Assembly (NCBI GenBank): GCA_014526335.1
Contig: JACTAT010000085.1
Span: 169,377-233,376, forward strand
Direction: 5' to 3'
DNA length: 64,000 bases
DNA from: Chrysaora quinquecirrha
Lineage: Eukaryota > Cnidaria > Scyphozoa > Semaeostomeae > Pelagiidae
Position 1 is the stretch's first letter; each line of letters opens with the position of its first letter. The translations under genes were made by a program, and so were the position numbers. Positions 1-12,030 of the stretch are shown here, piece by piece. The notes under the pieces were generated by a model that was given only the letters and a program-made list of their open reading frames with translations, searched no databases and was not told the origin of the DNA.

Positions 1-152
1 GAAATTAACGCAAAGGGGTCTATGACCCAAAATGAAATTATTAAGCATTACAAAGTCAAAAGTTAAATTACATAATAACAACCTAATAAAAAAAAACAGA
101 TTGAATATTTACAGTTCTAAAATTTCATTGCCAGAGTAAGTATTCCAGTCCT

Positions 153-1469
153 TTATCGTTTTTGAAAAAAAGCTGTTTTTGTATGATTCAGTCTTGCACA
201 GTAGTGGTAGAAATGATTGACTGTTATAGCTGCATTGTCTTGTGCTTGCTGTATTTCGTAAACGTAATTAGGAACTTTTACAGCAGAAGTCTTGTTTATG
301 ACCTTTTTGAATAACTTTAGACGAGCTCTTTTCTTCTGTCCTGTAGTGTCGGTATGTCTAGCCTTTTCATCTGGGCACTCATACAACCAGGTTCACGTTC
401 TTTGAAATTAGATGAAAAAACGGACTGCTCTTCTTTGTACCTTTTCTATAGCCTTGATCTGGTTGTTGACATAAGGATCCCAGACTGACGAAGAATATTC
501 CAAAATAGGACGAACGACTGACTTATAAGCTTGAATCTCACTTCCTGCGGGCAATGTTTGAGGTTTCTCTTTACAAACCCCAATGTTCTACTAGCTTTCC
601 CGACAATGTTTTCAACATGATACTTCCAATTGAGATCGTTAGATATTGTCACTGCAAGGTATTGATGTCTTTGAACATGTTCCAGTACTTGACCTTTAAT
701 CATATAATCATGAATTACTGGTGACTTTTTACGATGGATGCTGAGAACATAGCATTTACTAGGATTGGACACCATTTTCCATCTGTCTGCCTACTCATTC
801 AGCTTATCAAGATTATTTTGTAATTGAAGTGCATCAGTTGTGCCGTTTACAACGCCAAAAAGAAGGCTGTCGTCTGCAAAAAGACGCATTCTTGATGTTA
901 ATCCGATGTTAAAGAAAGAGCAGCGGGCCGAGGACAGTTCCTTGTGGAACACCAGATCAGACTTGAGCTTCCTTTGACTTTTCACCCTCTATTACAACAG
1001 TCTGTCTCCTATTATTTAACCATGTACTTATCCATCTTTTTACTTCACCTCTGATACCATTATGTTCTAATTTTGATAAAAGCCTCTGGTGTGGAACTGT
1101 GTCGAACGCTTTCGAGAAGTCTAATATTATTGCATCCGTTTGCTGGCCTTGGTCTAAATTCCTATGAATCTCTTCAATGGTAGTTATTAACTGGGTTTCA
1201 CATGAATGGCCTTTTCTGAATCCATTTTGATCAGCTGTTAAAATGTTATGATCCTCCAAATGGCTCATTACATGATGAAAAATTATGTGTTCTAGTATCT
1301 TGCACCTGACTGATGTAAGTGAGACAGGACGGTAATCAAATACTTTAGTTTCATTAACACATTTTTTGCTGGCAGTAAAGATCATGTTTGTTTGTTTATC
1401 AGAAACTAATTCAACTTGAAGATTGCTGGAAATGGGCCTATGCATGTGATTGTACACAACACCAGACAA
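153..1469 (-). pseudogene. Decayed LINE (jockey/CR1-like) reverse transcriptase fragment
   Basis: Four short minus-strand frames together cover the palm, catalytic core and thumb of a non-LTR retrotransposon reverse transcriptase. The first (1469-957) carries FDYRPVSLTS, NGFRKGHSCETQL and the motif DFSKAFDTVPH, which holds the first catalytic Asp. The second (985-791) carries the FADD box as RLFADDSLLFG. The third (775-446) carries NPSKCYVLS and a YLAVTISNDLNW-type thumb motif, and a short piece (386-153) follows. The frame changes at about 960 and 780 show that the copy is dead. No endonuclease domain lies upstream (toward higher coordinates), so the copy is 5' truncated, as is usual for LINEs. 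Assignment to the LINE class is firm; the exact clade is not. Confidence 0.85.
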
Positions 1470-1489
1470 AGTTTCTCAGTAACCTTTCG

Positions 1490-2690
1490 CAGTTTATTCC
1501 ATAAGTTAATTTTAATTTTGTTTCTCGTAGTGATAATGCTTTTTCAAATGTCACATTTTCCTAGATCTTAAATGAAATGACATGTTTCGGATGGAAAGAA
1601 GGAGAAAGTCTTTGTACAACAAGGGCCGGAGCAGAACAATAATGTTCAAGGGGTGCAAAGGGTACAGAACTCAAATTTGCCAACATGATTTAGTATGTCT
1701 AGGGTCTGAGGTGTTACCGCAACAGATTGAAAGTGTTCTTCCCTGTGAAGAGTGATTATTGTTGTATTTTATCATGTTTCTAGCAAAGTTACCCAAGTCA
1801 TAAGAAAGTTGGGCAAGCACAGGCAAAGAAATGAGTGTTTGGGGAAAAGATATTTTGAACATCAGGCTCCATAGAATGTCAGAAAATTGCCGATTGCCAT
1901 CTCAAAAGAACATTTGTACAATCTTGCTAGAATGATTGGTGTCAAAGAGTAAATGAAGAATGATCAAAAGAGGACAAATCAGTCCAAGTCCACTTACTGG
2001 TTTTAAGGGGCATTTGCCAACATTCAGGGGTGCGCTCACTAATGTTCAAGAATGCTGCATTCCCTCGCATCCACATCTATTGCTACACCTCTGTGTAAAC
2101 AACCCTGGTTGTGAATGCCCTACATATAACTCTATATTTTTTCATTCTTATTTTCTAAGTTTTTGAACAACAGTATGACATTAAATGCCCCAAAGTCAAA
2201 GCCGCATCACATCTGATGATTGCATTTGATACTAGCAACAACGTGCATCCTGAGCCTCATGGAAGTAATTCAAGTATAACTTACTTCATTGAAACTGAGA
2301 TTCTTTATTTGAGAAATTAATAGATTTTCCTTTGGTAAAAATTTCGAAATTATGTCCTTGTCTTTTGTGCGATCTCATCTCCTGATCCCCGTAAGCATGC
2401 CTGATTAACTTAAAAGCATACTCCGCCTAATACAGTTTTTACAGTTATGGTTTAATCTAATTTAAAATGACAATTTTTCAGTGTGAATGGCACATTAAAC
2501 AGGTTTCCGGAGTTGATTATTTTTTTGTTTTTCAGCTCAAGCTACTTTGGAGTTTCCACCAGTGTTCCTGATTTTATCTAAGACGCTGTTTTTGCAGTTT
2601 TTGATAAAAATAGAAATAACTGTCGAGCAGTTACAGTAGTTCGCAATCATCTTTCATGCTTCACATGTCCAAATTCTACAGCATGTAGCA
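1490..2690. other. Intergenic stretch without recognisable genes
   Basis: Only short frames without coding character or recognised motifs occur here. I see no tandem repeat and no clear element ends. It separates the LINE remnant from a possible exon at 2699. Confidence 0.5.
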
Positions 2691-2698
2691 ATTTTCAG

Positions 2699-2944
2699 AT
2701 TTTGAAAGGGCTCGAGAACTCTCAGCAATTACCAGCAAACACTGAGCAGCTGCTGAATTTTTTAACAGAAGGGCCAGAAGACGAAGCCGCATCTGCATTA
2801 ATGGAAATGAATTCTTTATCATCTCAGTCAATTCTATTTGACAACAGAAACATTGCTGGTCTAACTAATAAGGAGATTGAAGTAATGGCTAAATCAAAAG
2901 CTGGGAGGCACAAATTGATTCTAAAACCGACTTTGCTTGATTGA
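2699..2944 (+). CDS. Possible terminal exon of an unrecognised protein
   Basis: A good acceptor (GCAATTTTCAG ending at 2698) opens directly into an 81-codon frame ending in TGA at 2942-2944. The peptide is acidic and Leu/Asn/Ser rich, with TEGPEDEAASALMEMNS near the middle and AGRHKLILKPTLLD at the end. It looks more like protein than the surrounding frames, but I recognise no family and cannot find partner exons. It could be the last exon of a host gene, a piece of a mobile element, or chance. Confidence 0.3.
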   Translation: MLKGLENSQQLPANTEQLLNFLTEGPEDEAASALMEMNSLSSQSILFDNRNIAGLTNKEIEVMAKSKAGRHKLILKPTLLD

Positions 2945-3719
2945 GCTTTTTGCAATATTTGTGAGTGGAACATCTCAAAGATGATGCCGTTGTAAATGAT
3001 TGGTTCGTGAGTGAAAATGTCCCAGTCTTCATGTACAAAGGATTATTTACGGCTGCAGGTTATTATTGCTTTTTCTCATACTATATTTCTTTATTATGTG
3101 CAAATTGCAATTATAAGAAGGGTATTGTTGGAGTGCTGATTTTGCAGCATCTGTTAGTTATATAACTGGGCTTTGGTTCTTCATGTACACAAAATATGGC
3201 TGTATTAAGCTATGGCTAAACTAGGATAATTTCATGCGCTACATTGTGTTCACATATTTATCCTTGTTGAGCGTAGTTTAGTCATCTGTCTCCCAGTATA
3301 GCTAAATATGTGAGTGATAAGCGAGCAACATGTCCTGCCAGTTGCTGAGACAAGAAATATTTCTGCGTTTGTTTGTGTCTCTCGCTACAAGCTTAGTTGC
3401 GCCCTACAGAGTAACCAAATCGGCTAAACTTGGAGAAGTCGAGGGGACATGTCATGTTGGGCATGGCATTTCTCCTAGTTTAGCTCAACTATCTTAACAT
3501 CCTGTGGCTTTGTTCAGCGACAATTTGAGTTTAAAAAAGCATCTACTTGTAAACAGTTATTTTTTTCAAAAGTGAAATTCCTACCAAAATTATAGCTTCA
3601 TTTAATTTTTCTCAGTGCATTTTGTGAGATGTACCAACGGCAAGTGTTATTGGGATTATCCATACAACGGTTGAGAAGATGGACTTTTAAATATGGAGAC
3701 TCAAAATATTGAGTTACAT
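2945..3719. other. Intergenic stretch, nothing recognised
   Basis: AT-rich sequence with a weak 66-codon frame (2965-3165) that has no motifs. There is no convincing splice-site and coding combination. Confidence 0.45.
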
Positions 3720-4850
3720 TAAATTCTGTGGCTCTACTGTTTTTTCTGCAAGTCACTACCAACTCTATACTGAAATTAGCACAAAACTACTATAACTGAA
3801 GAAATTTGATTAAAAATTTAAAGGCTTACTCAAAATCAAGCCATTCTAATATGTGAAAGTTCTCTTTAGAAAATGAGTACAGTAAAGTACAAGGGGATGC
3901 ACTTCTGACTTGCCACCTTCTGAGAAACACCCTAAACGCCTGCCTATCATTAAGATAGAACAGAATTATTATGCAAACCATGCTTGTTTCTATATTCTAA
4001 GGTAAAATGAGAATTTAACACACGGATTTCAGTATAAATTTTGTAGCAATACGGGTTTCCTGCGGACACCCATGTATTTTTGTGGATCCACAGGCCGTAT
4101 GATTTCTGCATGTAACTTCCAACTTTATACTGAAATTAGCACTGAACTGTTGTAATCGAAGAAATTTGATAGCAAATCTAAAGGCCTACTCAAATCAAGC
4201 CATTCTAATATGCAAAAGTAAAGTACAAGGGGATGAACTTTTCACTTGTGGTGTTCTGTGAAACAAGCTAAACGCCTGCCTATCACTGTGTTAAAACAAA
4301 AAAATTATGCAAACCATCTGTCTTTCCATATTGTAAGGTAAATTCAGAATAAAACACACCGATTTCATTATAAATTCGTTAGCAAATTGGTTTCCTGTGG
4401 ACATCCTCGAAATTCTGTGGGTCTATAGGCCATATCATTCCTACAAGTAACGTCCGAGTTTATATTTAAATTAGCAAAAAACTGTTGTAATTGAAGAAAT
4501 TTGATAGAAAATCTAAAGGCTTACTCAAACCGAGCTATTCTAATATTGTTTCTATATTCTAAGTTAAAGCGAGGTAAATTGAACACACCAATTTCAGTAT
4601 AAATTCATTAGAAAATCAGTTTTCTTTGGACAGCCATGAAATTCTGTGGGTCCACAGGATGTATGACTTCTGCAAGTAACTTCCAAGGTTATACTGAAAT
4701 TAGCAAAAAACTGTTGTAATCAAAGAAATTTGATAGAAAATCTAAAGGCTTACTCAAATCAAGCCATTCTGATATGCAAAAGTCCTTCTTTAGAAAACGC
4801 AGTACAGTAAAGTACAAGGGGATGAACTAAACCCCTGCCTACCACCTTCT
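3720..4850. repeat. Degenerate tandem repeat, about four units of 230-360 bp
   Basis: The phrases TACTGAAATTAGCA, GAAGAAATTTGAT, AAAGGCTTACTCAAA and AGTACAAGGGGATG recur in the same order, starting near 3760, 4119, 4459 and 4689. The last units are shortened by internal deletions. The units have diverged by many substitutions, so the array is old. No protein frame is shared between units. Confidence 0.8.
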
Positions 4851-6163
4851 TCATCAAACAATCAATGTAGTAAAGCATATAAATTCCACAGTCACAATGC
4901 TGGAATTGCAAGGTAACCTAACAGATGTAATTTGAAATGATATTTCCTAAGCTTGCTCAATCATCATGACTTTTTTACACATAGCTTAACAAGCAGAAAC
5001 ATTTTCATCAGCTGCAAGACTATTCAATATCTTTATAACACTGCCCTTGCACATGAAGTGAAATGAGTAACAAAACTGTGTGCAGAAATTATTTACATAT
5101 ATTAGATGGTAACAAAGAAATCATAACCTTAGCTTGAAGAAGACAAAAGGGTATCCCATCATGTTCTGTACCACATTCAAGTGTCCCAATATACTTTAGA
5201 AACCTTTTTTGTTGGCTGCCATGAGCTACCTGCATGTCTAATGAATCCAGTATACAATACCTTCCTGAAAGATTTTCGAAAAACATAATCAAACAACGTG
5301 GTCTTGATTAAGCTTGAGAAAGGAACACTCACCAACATTTCAGGCATTTAAACACCAAAAGGTAGAAATTTCCAACATCTTTCTGACAATGAAAAGACAA
5401 AAGCCGTCCAGTGCCAATTTTTGCTGAAAACAAATGTAAAAGTAGATAATTTACTTTAACTTTAAAAATCACGTAGTGTTATATTGTCAATTAGTATTAA
5501 ATATTTGTAGTTGACAGAACATTCTGCGTCAAAATTTGAACTTATAACACAAAGAAAAACAACCATTTCAATTTCAAGGACAATATTTCTTGGAAACACA
5601 CGGGCAGGGTTTTAAAGGAATCAGGTGTCACTTAGTATTCTGTGAGATGCCTCCATATTTACAACAAACACTTGACAGTAAGGCACAGAAAGAAATTTAA
5701 GAAACCTGAAAAGTTGAAGACCTTCGTGTGATTTTTATGAAATTATGAAATAGCAAAACATGTAAATTTACAGAAATGACAGTAATATACTGTACATACC
5801 TGCTACTTATCTCAAGCAAAAATTTGATATGTTGTTGTTGATGTGATGTTGATGTTGATATACCAAATGAATGAGCACAGAATACATCAAACATAGAAAG
5901 AATTATAACAGCTTCACAGTGCTTTGGTCTGGTCGTTGCTTTTCACCATTCAAAAACACCTTGGAGAACAGATACAAAACTCTATTAAACAGCACTGAAT
6001 AGATACAAAAATCTATTAATCATCGATACAGCAATAGAGCAATGGCTCTTGAAAGAACTGTTGCACTAATAGATATTACCATACTTGATAGATTAGGGCA
6101 TGAAAATTGATAGCTACCTGGCAGCGTCTGGAAAATGCAAATCTATTGCACCAACTTCTTGTT
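4851..6163 (-). other. Mostly non-coding; two possible minus-strand exons
   Basis: Most of this stretch is AT-rich and unrecognised. Two short minus-strand frames look exon-like. One runs from an acceptor at 5939 (exon from 5938 to about 5800) and reads KHCEAVIILSMFDVFCAHSF. The other runs from about 5268 to 5235 and reads RYCILDSLDM before a GTAGCT donor. Both would lie downstream of the multi-exon minus-strand gene to the right. The PHD-like exon of that gene already ends in a stop, so their connection is unproven. Confidence 0.3.
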
Positions 6164-6384
6164 CTATGAGCTCTTTAGCGATTCATCGAAGCAGCAAACA
6201 AACTCTTTTCTTTTTTCAATGACACCACTGCATGCAGCATGATACCACAAGGAACAATTCCTGCAGAAAACCCAATGCTGCTTCTCTTCTTCTGTAGCAT
6301 GACAGTCGAGTTTTTTATAAGCAGTACAGATCTGGATTTTGCTTTGATCTGTCAATGGCAGTTCCTTTGCAGCAGCTCTCCGAT
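6164..6384 (-). CDS. C-terminal Cys/His (PHD-like) exon
   Basis: After the acceptor TTATTGTAG the frame reads RRAAAKELPLTD, then a finger-like spacing of Cys and His: IQICTAYKKLDC, WVFCRNCSLWYHAACSGV, and EFVCC before the stop. The W-x-x-C-x-x-C-x-x-WYH-x-x-C core matches treble-clef/PHD fingers. The final Cys pair is adjacent (CC) rather than C-x-x-C, so zinc binding may be imperfect. Confidence 0.55.
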
Positions 6385-9300
6385 CTACAATAACATTTAA
6401 TAACTAATGCAATGTTCCTATTATTTTTTAAGAAAGTTTGTAAAAGGACATATGGCAAATGGCAGCTAAGCCATGGCATAATAGCAAGACAGAAAAATCT
6501 CCTATTTAATAATCTACCTGGAATTTAGATAATAATATTGTTGAAGGACATTCTTGTTGGTCTCCATTTGGGTTCGTCTTTAGCTCATGTACTACATATA
6601 CTCTATGGAGTATAAATACTGCTAGTCCAGTAATTATACACGCTTTTTTATATATAACTACTTTATAAGGAACCTACATGTAGAAGGCCCGAAAATTTAA
6701 AGAACTTATACTACTAAAGAGAAAATCACTAAGGAACTTTTCATTGTTGAATATCTTTATCACAGCAAATAATCCAGAATTAGAAAGCCTGTTCCATTCA
6801 TTTGCAGTCAAAAATCACATAAATTGCACTTTACGCATGTATCAAATGTTTCCTTGAGTAGTCTCGACCTTTGCTTACATGCAAATGTCTCTGTATGGTA
6901 GTCATTAAACTGTATGTGCAGCTAAAATTAAGGATCTATTCAGGAACTTTTTGAACTAGGCATTGAGCTTGGTTCTTTAAAAAAAAGCGTGTACATCTCA
7001 ACCCAGAAAAAATTTGCACGAAAGCTTTCTCTATGTCTACCTTTTCTTGCTCTGGATTATCATTCCGTTGCTGCTCGTGGAACTCGTGAAGAATTGATGC
7101 AGCTGTTTCTCTCAGTGTAACAACATTTGACTTGCCACTCAAGTTCGTAATTATAATGTTGTCTCTAAAATGCTCTTCGAGTTTTACTTTCATATAGCGG
7201 TTACTATAAGCAGCAGATGGATTGTTAGAAAACTCTTCCATTTTTTTGACTAAATCGGATACTGTCAGCTGCTCGTCATCATGCTTCTGTAAATAGTGAA
7301 TAACTTCAAAAAAGGCGTCATTTGCCTCTTTATCTCGAGGGCGTCCTAGTTTTCGTTTCTTGCAACCTGGTTGATCAGTTGAAGATTGACTTGGCATTTG
7401 CCTCTCTTTTCTAAAGTTACGAAAGCTGAATTAATAGAAGAACTAGTTTTTTCACAAAATTGTTTCAAAATTGCTGCGACCTACCGGACACGAATGTGGC
7501 TCTTACCATTTCTCTCCTGTCTGGTAGATTCCAAAATAGTATACCCTTAGAATAATGTCATTGACTAAAATAAATGAAAATACCAGCGCATAAGGGATAC
7601 AATGCTGGATACTTTTACAAAATGATACAGCAAGTTCTAATGAGCATCCATCAGGAATACTTGAATTATCTAGAATTACCTCTTTAATGTAATGGTTTAT
7701 GTGACTTACAGCGCCCACAATTCAGAGAAGTTGCAAATTGAAGCCGCAGCCTCTCCGCGAAAGAGTAATTTGCTCACAGAATCCCCATTTCCGATTGCTG
7801 ATACTGGAACATATCCCTCAGGAACAGCAGCATTACTTGCAACCCAGAATTTAAAAGTGGGGAAAATTTTGTGATTCTTGGTCATGACGTTTTCAATATT
7901 CGCTTGTTTATTGATTCAATTCCTTTTATCCTAATCATTAATTGGCAGAGCTCCAAAAGAAGAGCATAACCCCTTTAAAATACCTCGATTCCTGTACGTG
8001 AAAGGACCAGTGCTTGGTACATTATAAGCTAAGTAGGTTGTGAGTAAAGTACTTTATTAACAAGGTGTTTCCTTCTATTCTTTTACTCTAGAGAAAATTC
8101 TAGAAGCATTTTTTTTATTCGATGAGAGTGCATTACAAGCAAGTAAACTGTTATACTGTAATACAGTTGAACAATAAAGAATTGACATACAGATGTTCGG
8201 TAGCAACGTGCTAACTCAAATCTACCTTTAATCAATCCTTGCATACATCTTTGGGCAAGTTTCTTCAGGTGAATTTCTCTTGATGGCCTGATGGTATGAT
8301 TTTACACCCTTGAATAAACGCTGGATCTATTCCAGATACTTGTTGAGCAAAAGCATTCCAGCCAATATTGATCAGTTGTTGCAGATAATCTGATGCTTGA
8401 GAAGCCTTAAAAAGATATTCACTAGTTCATATGTGAAATTGTATGTGAAGTAGAACCCTTCTTTAAAAAAAGCGAACCAAACAAGGTGAACTTACCAGCT
8501 GATGAATCTGCTTACGTGGCATCGCATTTGGCGATAGCTTTGTGCGTCTTTTGCCCAATTGTAAACATTCATGATTCTGGAAAGAAAATTAAGTCATCTT
8601 TATATCAATGTCATAGATCAATGCAAATTGTTATATGGCAAATTTCATATACTTGGCATAGGAATACTGAATGTAGTCATTGACCAAGTCTAGGAAGACC
8701 AATGGAAAGAACATTATTCTTACCAGGTTTGGAGTTCTTTGTCCCTTCAAAGTAATGCAATCTTTATGTGGTCTTTTTCTAATTTTCTACAAGTTTAAAG
8801 TAAATATCTAAATGTCACAGCAATATTTCAAAATTATTCTCATGTTAGATTTTATAAGGAAACATTGTTTATATTACCTTAGGTGGTTGTTTAGGTTCAG
8901 TTGCAGATTCTTCATGTTCTTTTTTTAATTTCCTCCCTCATGGGCTACAAACAAGGCGACACTTTTGTTGTGACAGCAATGATTTATACTGCATTCATAC
9001 TTACTAAATGTTAAAATAGTTTTTGTCGTGGTCTCATTGTTGAAATTCATTTGTTTTGGTTAGTAGAAATATCAACTGCCCTAGCTACTATGGCTTGAAC
9101 CTTTTAACGTGAAACAAAAAAAATTCTTGTTTTCTATTCAATTCAACGTCATTTATGCTAGGTTCACACGTAATCAAGCCGACAGGCAAAAAGCAAGGGA
9201 ATGGGTTATTTTGCTCCCTGGTTCCTGGTCCAGTCACAAGACCGAAAATTTTCCATTCTGGCCACCAAATTGTTGAGTTGTTGTTTCTTTTATGCTATTA

Positions 9301-9855
9301 TTGTATTTAAATCAAGTAGCTTCATCTTCCACTGTAAACTCAAGTGACTCTGGTGACCATAAATTCCGATGGTTGACAAAGCCTAGATATTGAAATATTT
9401 GTTAAGGAAAGCATATGCAGATTTATTCTAATTCTCTTACCTCGTTGACATCCATTCCTATTTCTTCAGTTTCCTGCAATTGGTAAGAACTTTTACAGAC
9501 ATTTTCCCTCACATACCCGACATATGATAGCGAATAGCTTAGTTTTAATAGCGTGAACTCAAATATTCAAATCTATTAAAAAATAATCATTTCCATGTCA
9601 TAATGCAATCATTTAATTATGCATGGCAGTCTAACAAGGTAACATCATGATGCAACTCATAATATAGCATTGAGAATAATAACATTCTTAACCTATAATT
9701 ACCTCAAGGTTTACTTCTGATTGCAAAACGTCTGCATCTTCTTTCTCACTTCAATCTTTTGGCTAAACGGAAGAAAACTGGGTTGTTGTAGCATTTGTTT
9801 CAGATTAGCCCCGCCAAATAACATATTGACTCACCTCCTTATTTTCGTGTGCCAT
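6164..9855 (-). CDS. Multi-exon gene with an OTU-like region and a C-terminal Cys/His finger (mobile-element type)
   Basis: Exons recognised by splice sites and reading frame, in transcription order: 9855-9835 (start ATG, MAHENKE, then GTGAGT); about 9750-9703 (acidic, SEKEDADVLQSEVNLE); 9473-9441 (ETEEIGMDVNE, both splice sites good); 8936-8878 (KKEHEESATEPKQPPK); 8405 to about 8265 (LINIGWNAFAQQVSGIDP); 7876-7507 (OTU-like); 7410 to about 7003; and 6384-6164 (Cys/His finger with stop). The joins are not all in phase. There is a frameshift near 7709, and the 7507/7410 join would create a stop, so the copy may be defective. Similar multi-exon genes are, to my knowledge, scattered through cnidarian genomes as parts of mobile elements. 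The start codon lies only about 78 bp outside the left end of the giant inverted-repeat element. Function unknown; the OTU call is moderate. Confidence 0.55.
6639..6991. mobile_element. Hairpin MITE, CACGC-T(n) family, copy A
   Basis: The left end TACACGCTTTTTTA and right end AAAAAAGCGTGTA are inverted copies. TA flanks both sides (6637-6638 and 6992-6993), the target typical of Tc1/mariner-type insertions. Subterminal blocks TATAAGGAACC and GGTTCTTTAA are also inverted. No coding capacity. It overlaps the 3' end of an exon of the OTU-like gene. Confidence 0.7.
7003..7410 (-). CDS. Basic linker exon of the OTU-like gene
   Basis: The acceptor AACTTTAG ends at 7411. The peptide starts basic (GCKKRKLGRPRDKE, which resembles an AT-hook/NLS) and continues DDEQLTVSDLVKKMEEF, YMKVKLEEHF and IITNLSGKSNVVTLRETA. 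I recall this arrangement from repeated cnidarian proteins of unknown function. The frame runs on to 6936, but bases below 6991 belong to an inserted hairpin MITE. The real exon therefore probably ends at a weak donor near 7002, and the last ~20 residues of the open frame are transposon-derived. Confidence 0.55.
7507..7876 (-). CDS. OTU-like exon of the minus-strand gene
   Basis: The exon opens after a CAAG acceptor at 7877. It reads KFWVASNAAVPEGY, then the OTU-like box VSAIGNGDSVSKLLFRGE, and after a one-base frame change near 7709 continues NHYIKEVILDNSSIPDGC. OTU proteases have a D-G-(N/D)-C box. Here the box reads G-N-G-D-S, so the catalytic Asp and Cys are not in canonical form and the domain is probably catalytically dead or a structural relative. 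A GTAAGT at 7709 looks like a donor, but the next acceptor would leave a 28-nt intron and a stop, so a frameshift is the better reading. The exon ends at a GTAAGA donor. Confidence 0.5.
7877..9702. other. Introns and short exons of the OTU-like gene
   Basis: Apart from the three short exons listed under the gene (8405 to about 8265, 8936-8878, 9473-9441), this stretch is AT-rich intron sequence. No repeat arrays or element ends are evident. Confidence 0.4.
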
Positions 9856-9932
9856 TGTCATCAGTTACTCTAGATATCTTTGAGGATTTGGAAAATAATA
9901 TAATTAGGAGGTACTTACAGGCAAAGATGATG

Positions 9933-10380
9933 GGTAACGACTTCATGTTACAATCACAGAACTCCTGAAATCATTACATATATGGTTTAAATTGCACATA
10001 ATTCCTGAAATACATAAGATTGGTTGAGCAGATCACAGAACTCCTGAAATCATTACATATATGGTTTAAATTGCACATAATTCCTGAAATACATAAGATT
10101 GGTTGAGCAGATCACAAAACTACTGAAATCAACTCCTCAAATCCTTGCACCAATAGCATAAGAACATAAGGTCAGAGAGCCAACTCAAGTACACATAATT
10201 CCCGAAATACATAAGATTGGTTGAGTATACATCTCAAATCCTTACACCAATGGCATGACAACATAAGATCCAAGGACCAGTTCAGTATACTCCATGATCT
10301 TACGGACCCAAGAAAAGACAGCTAGAATCATAAATTGTATATGTTTCCCACTTAAAGCTGGAGACCAGAAATTCTCACAT
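9933..10380 (+). repeat. Left terminal inverted repeat, outer block
   Basis: This block matches 55668-56031 in reverse complement almost base for base, including CAACTCCTCAAATCC, AGCATAAGAACATAAGG and CTCCATGATCTTACGG. The left copy has one extra tandem duplication of about 70 bp (units near 9957 and 10028), containing CTCCTGAAATCATTACATAT. Confidence 0.85.
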
Positions 10381-12030
10381 ATGCCTGGGTTGCCGGGTTG
10401 ACGGGTTGACGAAGTATACACAGGTATTATGATTATGATGACTGAGTATTGAGAAAACTTTGAAATTCTGATATATGCCTGGGTTGCCGGGTTGACGGGT
10501 TGACAAAGTATACACAGGGTATTATGATTATGATGACTGAGGATTGGGAAAACTTTGAAATTCTCATATATGCCAGGGTTGCTGGGTTGACGTGTTGACG
10601 AAGTATACACAGGGTATTATGATTATGATGACTGAGGATTGGGAAAACTTTGAAATTCTGATATATGCCTGGGTTGCCGGGTTGACGGGTTGACGAAGTA
10701 TACACAGGTATTATGATTATGATGACTGAGTATTCAGAAAACTTTGAAATTCTCATATATGCCTGGGTTGCCGGGTTGACGGGTTGACAAAGTATACACA
10801 GGGTATTATGATTATGATGACTGAGGATTGGGAAAACTTTGAAATTCTCATATATGCCAGGGTTGCCGGGTTGACGTGTTGACGAAGTATACACAGGGTA
10901 TTATGATTATGATGACTGAGGATTGGGAAAACTTTGAAATTCTGATATATGCCTGGGTTGCCGGGTTGACGGGTTGACGAAGTATACACAGGGTATTATG
11001 ATTATGATGACTGAGTATTAAGAAAACTTTGAAATTCTGATATATGCCTGGGTTGCCAGGTTGAGGGGTTGACAAAGTATACACAGGGTATTATGATTAT
11101 GATGACTGAGTATTGAGAAAACTTTGAAATTCTGATATATGCTTGGGTTGCCGGGTTGACGGGTTGACGAAGTATACACAGGGTATTATGATTTTGATGA
11201 CTGAGTATTGAGAAAACTTTGAAATTCTCATATATGCCTGACTGAGGATTGGGAAAACTTTGAAATTCTGATATATGCCTGGGTTGCCGGGTTGACAGGT
11301 TAACGAAGTATACACAGGGTATTATGATTATGATGACTGAAGATTGGGAAAACTTTGAAATTCTGATATATGCCTGGGTTGCCGGGTTGACGGGTTGACG
11401 AAGTATACACAGGGTATTATGATTATGATGACTGAGGATTGGGAAAACTTTGAAATTCTGATATATGCTTGGGTTGCCGGGTTGACGAAGTATACACAGG
11501 TATTATGATTATGATGACTGAGGATTCAGAAAACTTTGAAGTTCTCATATATGCCTGGGTTGCCGGGCTGACAAAGTATACACAGGGTATTATGATTATG
11601 ATGACTGAGGATTGAGAAAACTTTTAAATTCTCATATATGCCTGGGTTGCCGGGTTGACGAATATGATACACAGGGTATCATGATTATGATGACTGAGGA
11701 TTGAGAAAACTTTGAAATTCTCATATATGCCTGGGTTGACAGGTTGACGGGTTGAGGAATATGATAAACAGGGTATCATGATTATGATGACTGAGGATTG
11801 AGGAAATTTTGAAATTCTCATATATGCCTGGGTTGCCGGGTTGACGGGTTGACGAATATGATACAAAGGGTATCATGATTATGATGACTGAGGATTGAGA
11901 AAACTTTGAAGCTATGATATATGCCTGGGTTGCCGGGTTGACGAAGTATACACAAGGTATTATGGTTATGATGACTGAGTATTGAGAAAACTTTGAAATT
12001 CTCATATATGCCTGGGTTGACGGGTTGACA
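10381..12030 (+). repeat. Minisatellite A, left array (~95-bp unit, about 17 units)
   Basis: Each unit contains GGGTTGCCGGGTTGACG, GAAGTATACACAGGG, TATTATGATTATGATGACTG and AAAACTTTGAAATTCT. A short GGGTTGACG sub-repeat varies in copy number, and three units near the inner end change GAAGTATACAC to GAATATGATA. The unit is not a multiple of three, so long open frames appear in several phases on the minus strand. Those are artefacts, not genes. The same array lies in reverse complement at 54830-55667. Confidence 0.95.

Noticed and set aside
7700..7710. Splice donor GTAAGT at 7709
   Set aside because: The nearest acceptor gives a 28-nt intron and then a stop. The protein-like frame resumes directly with a one-base shift, so a frameshift is more likely.
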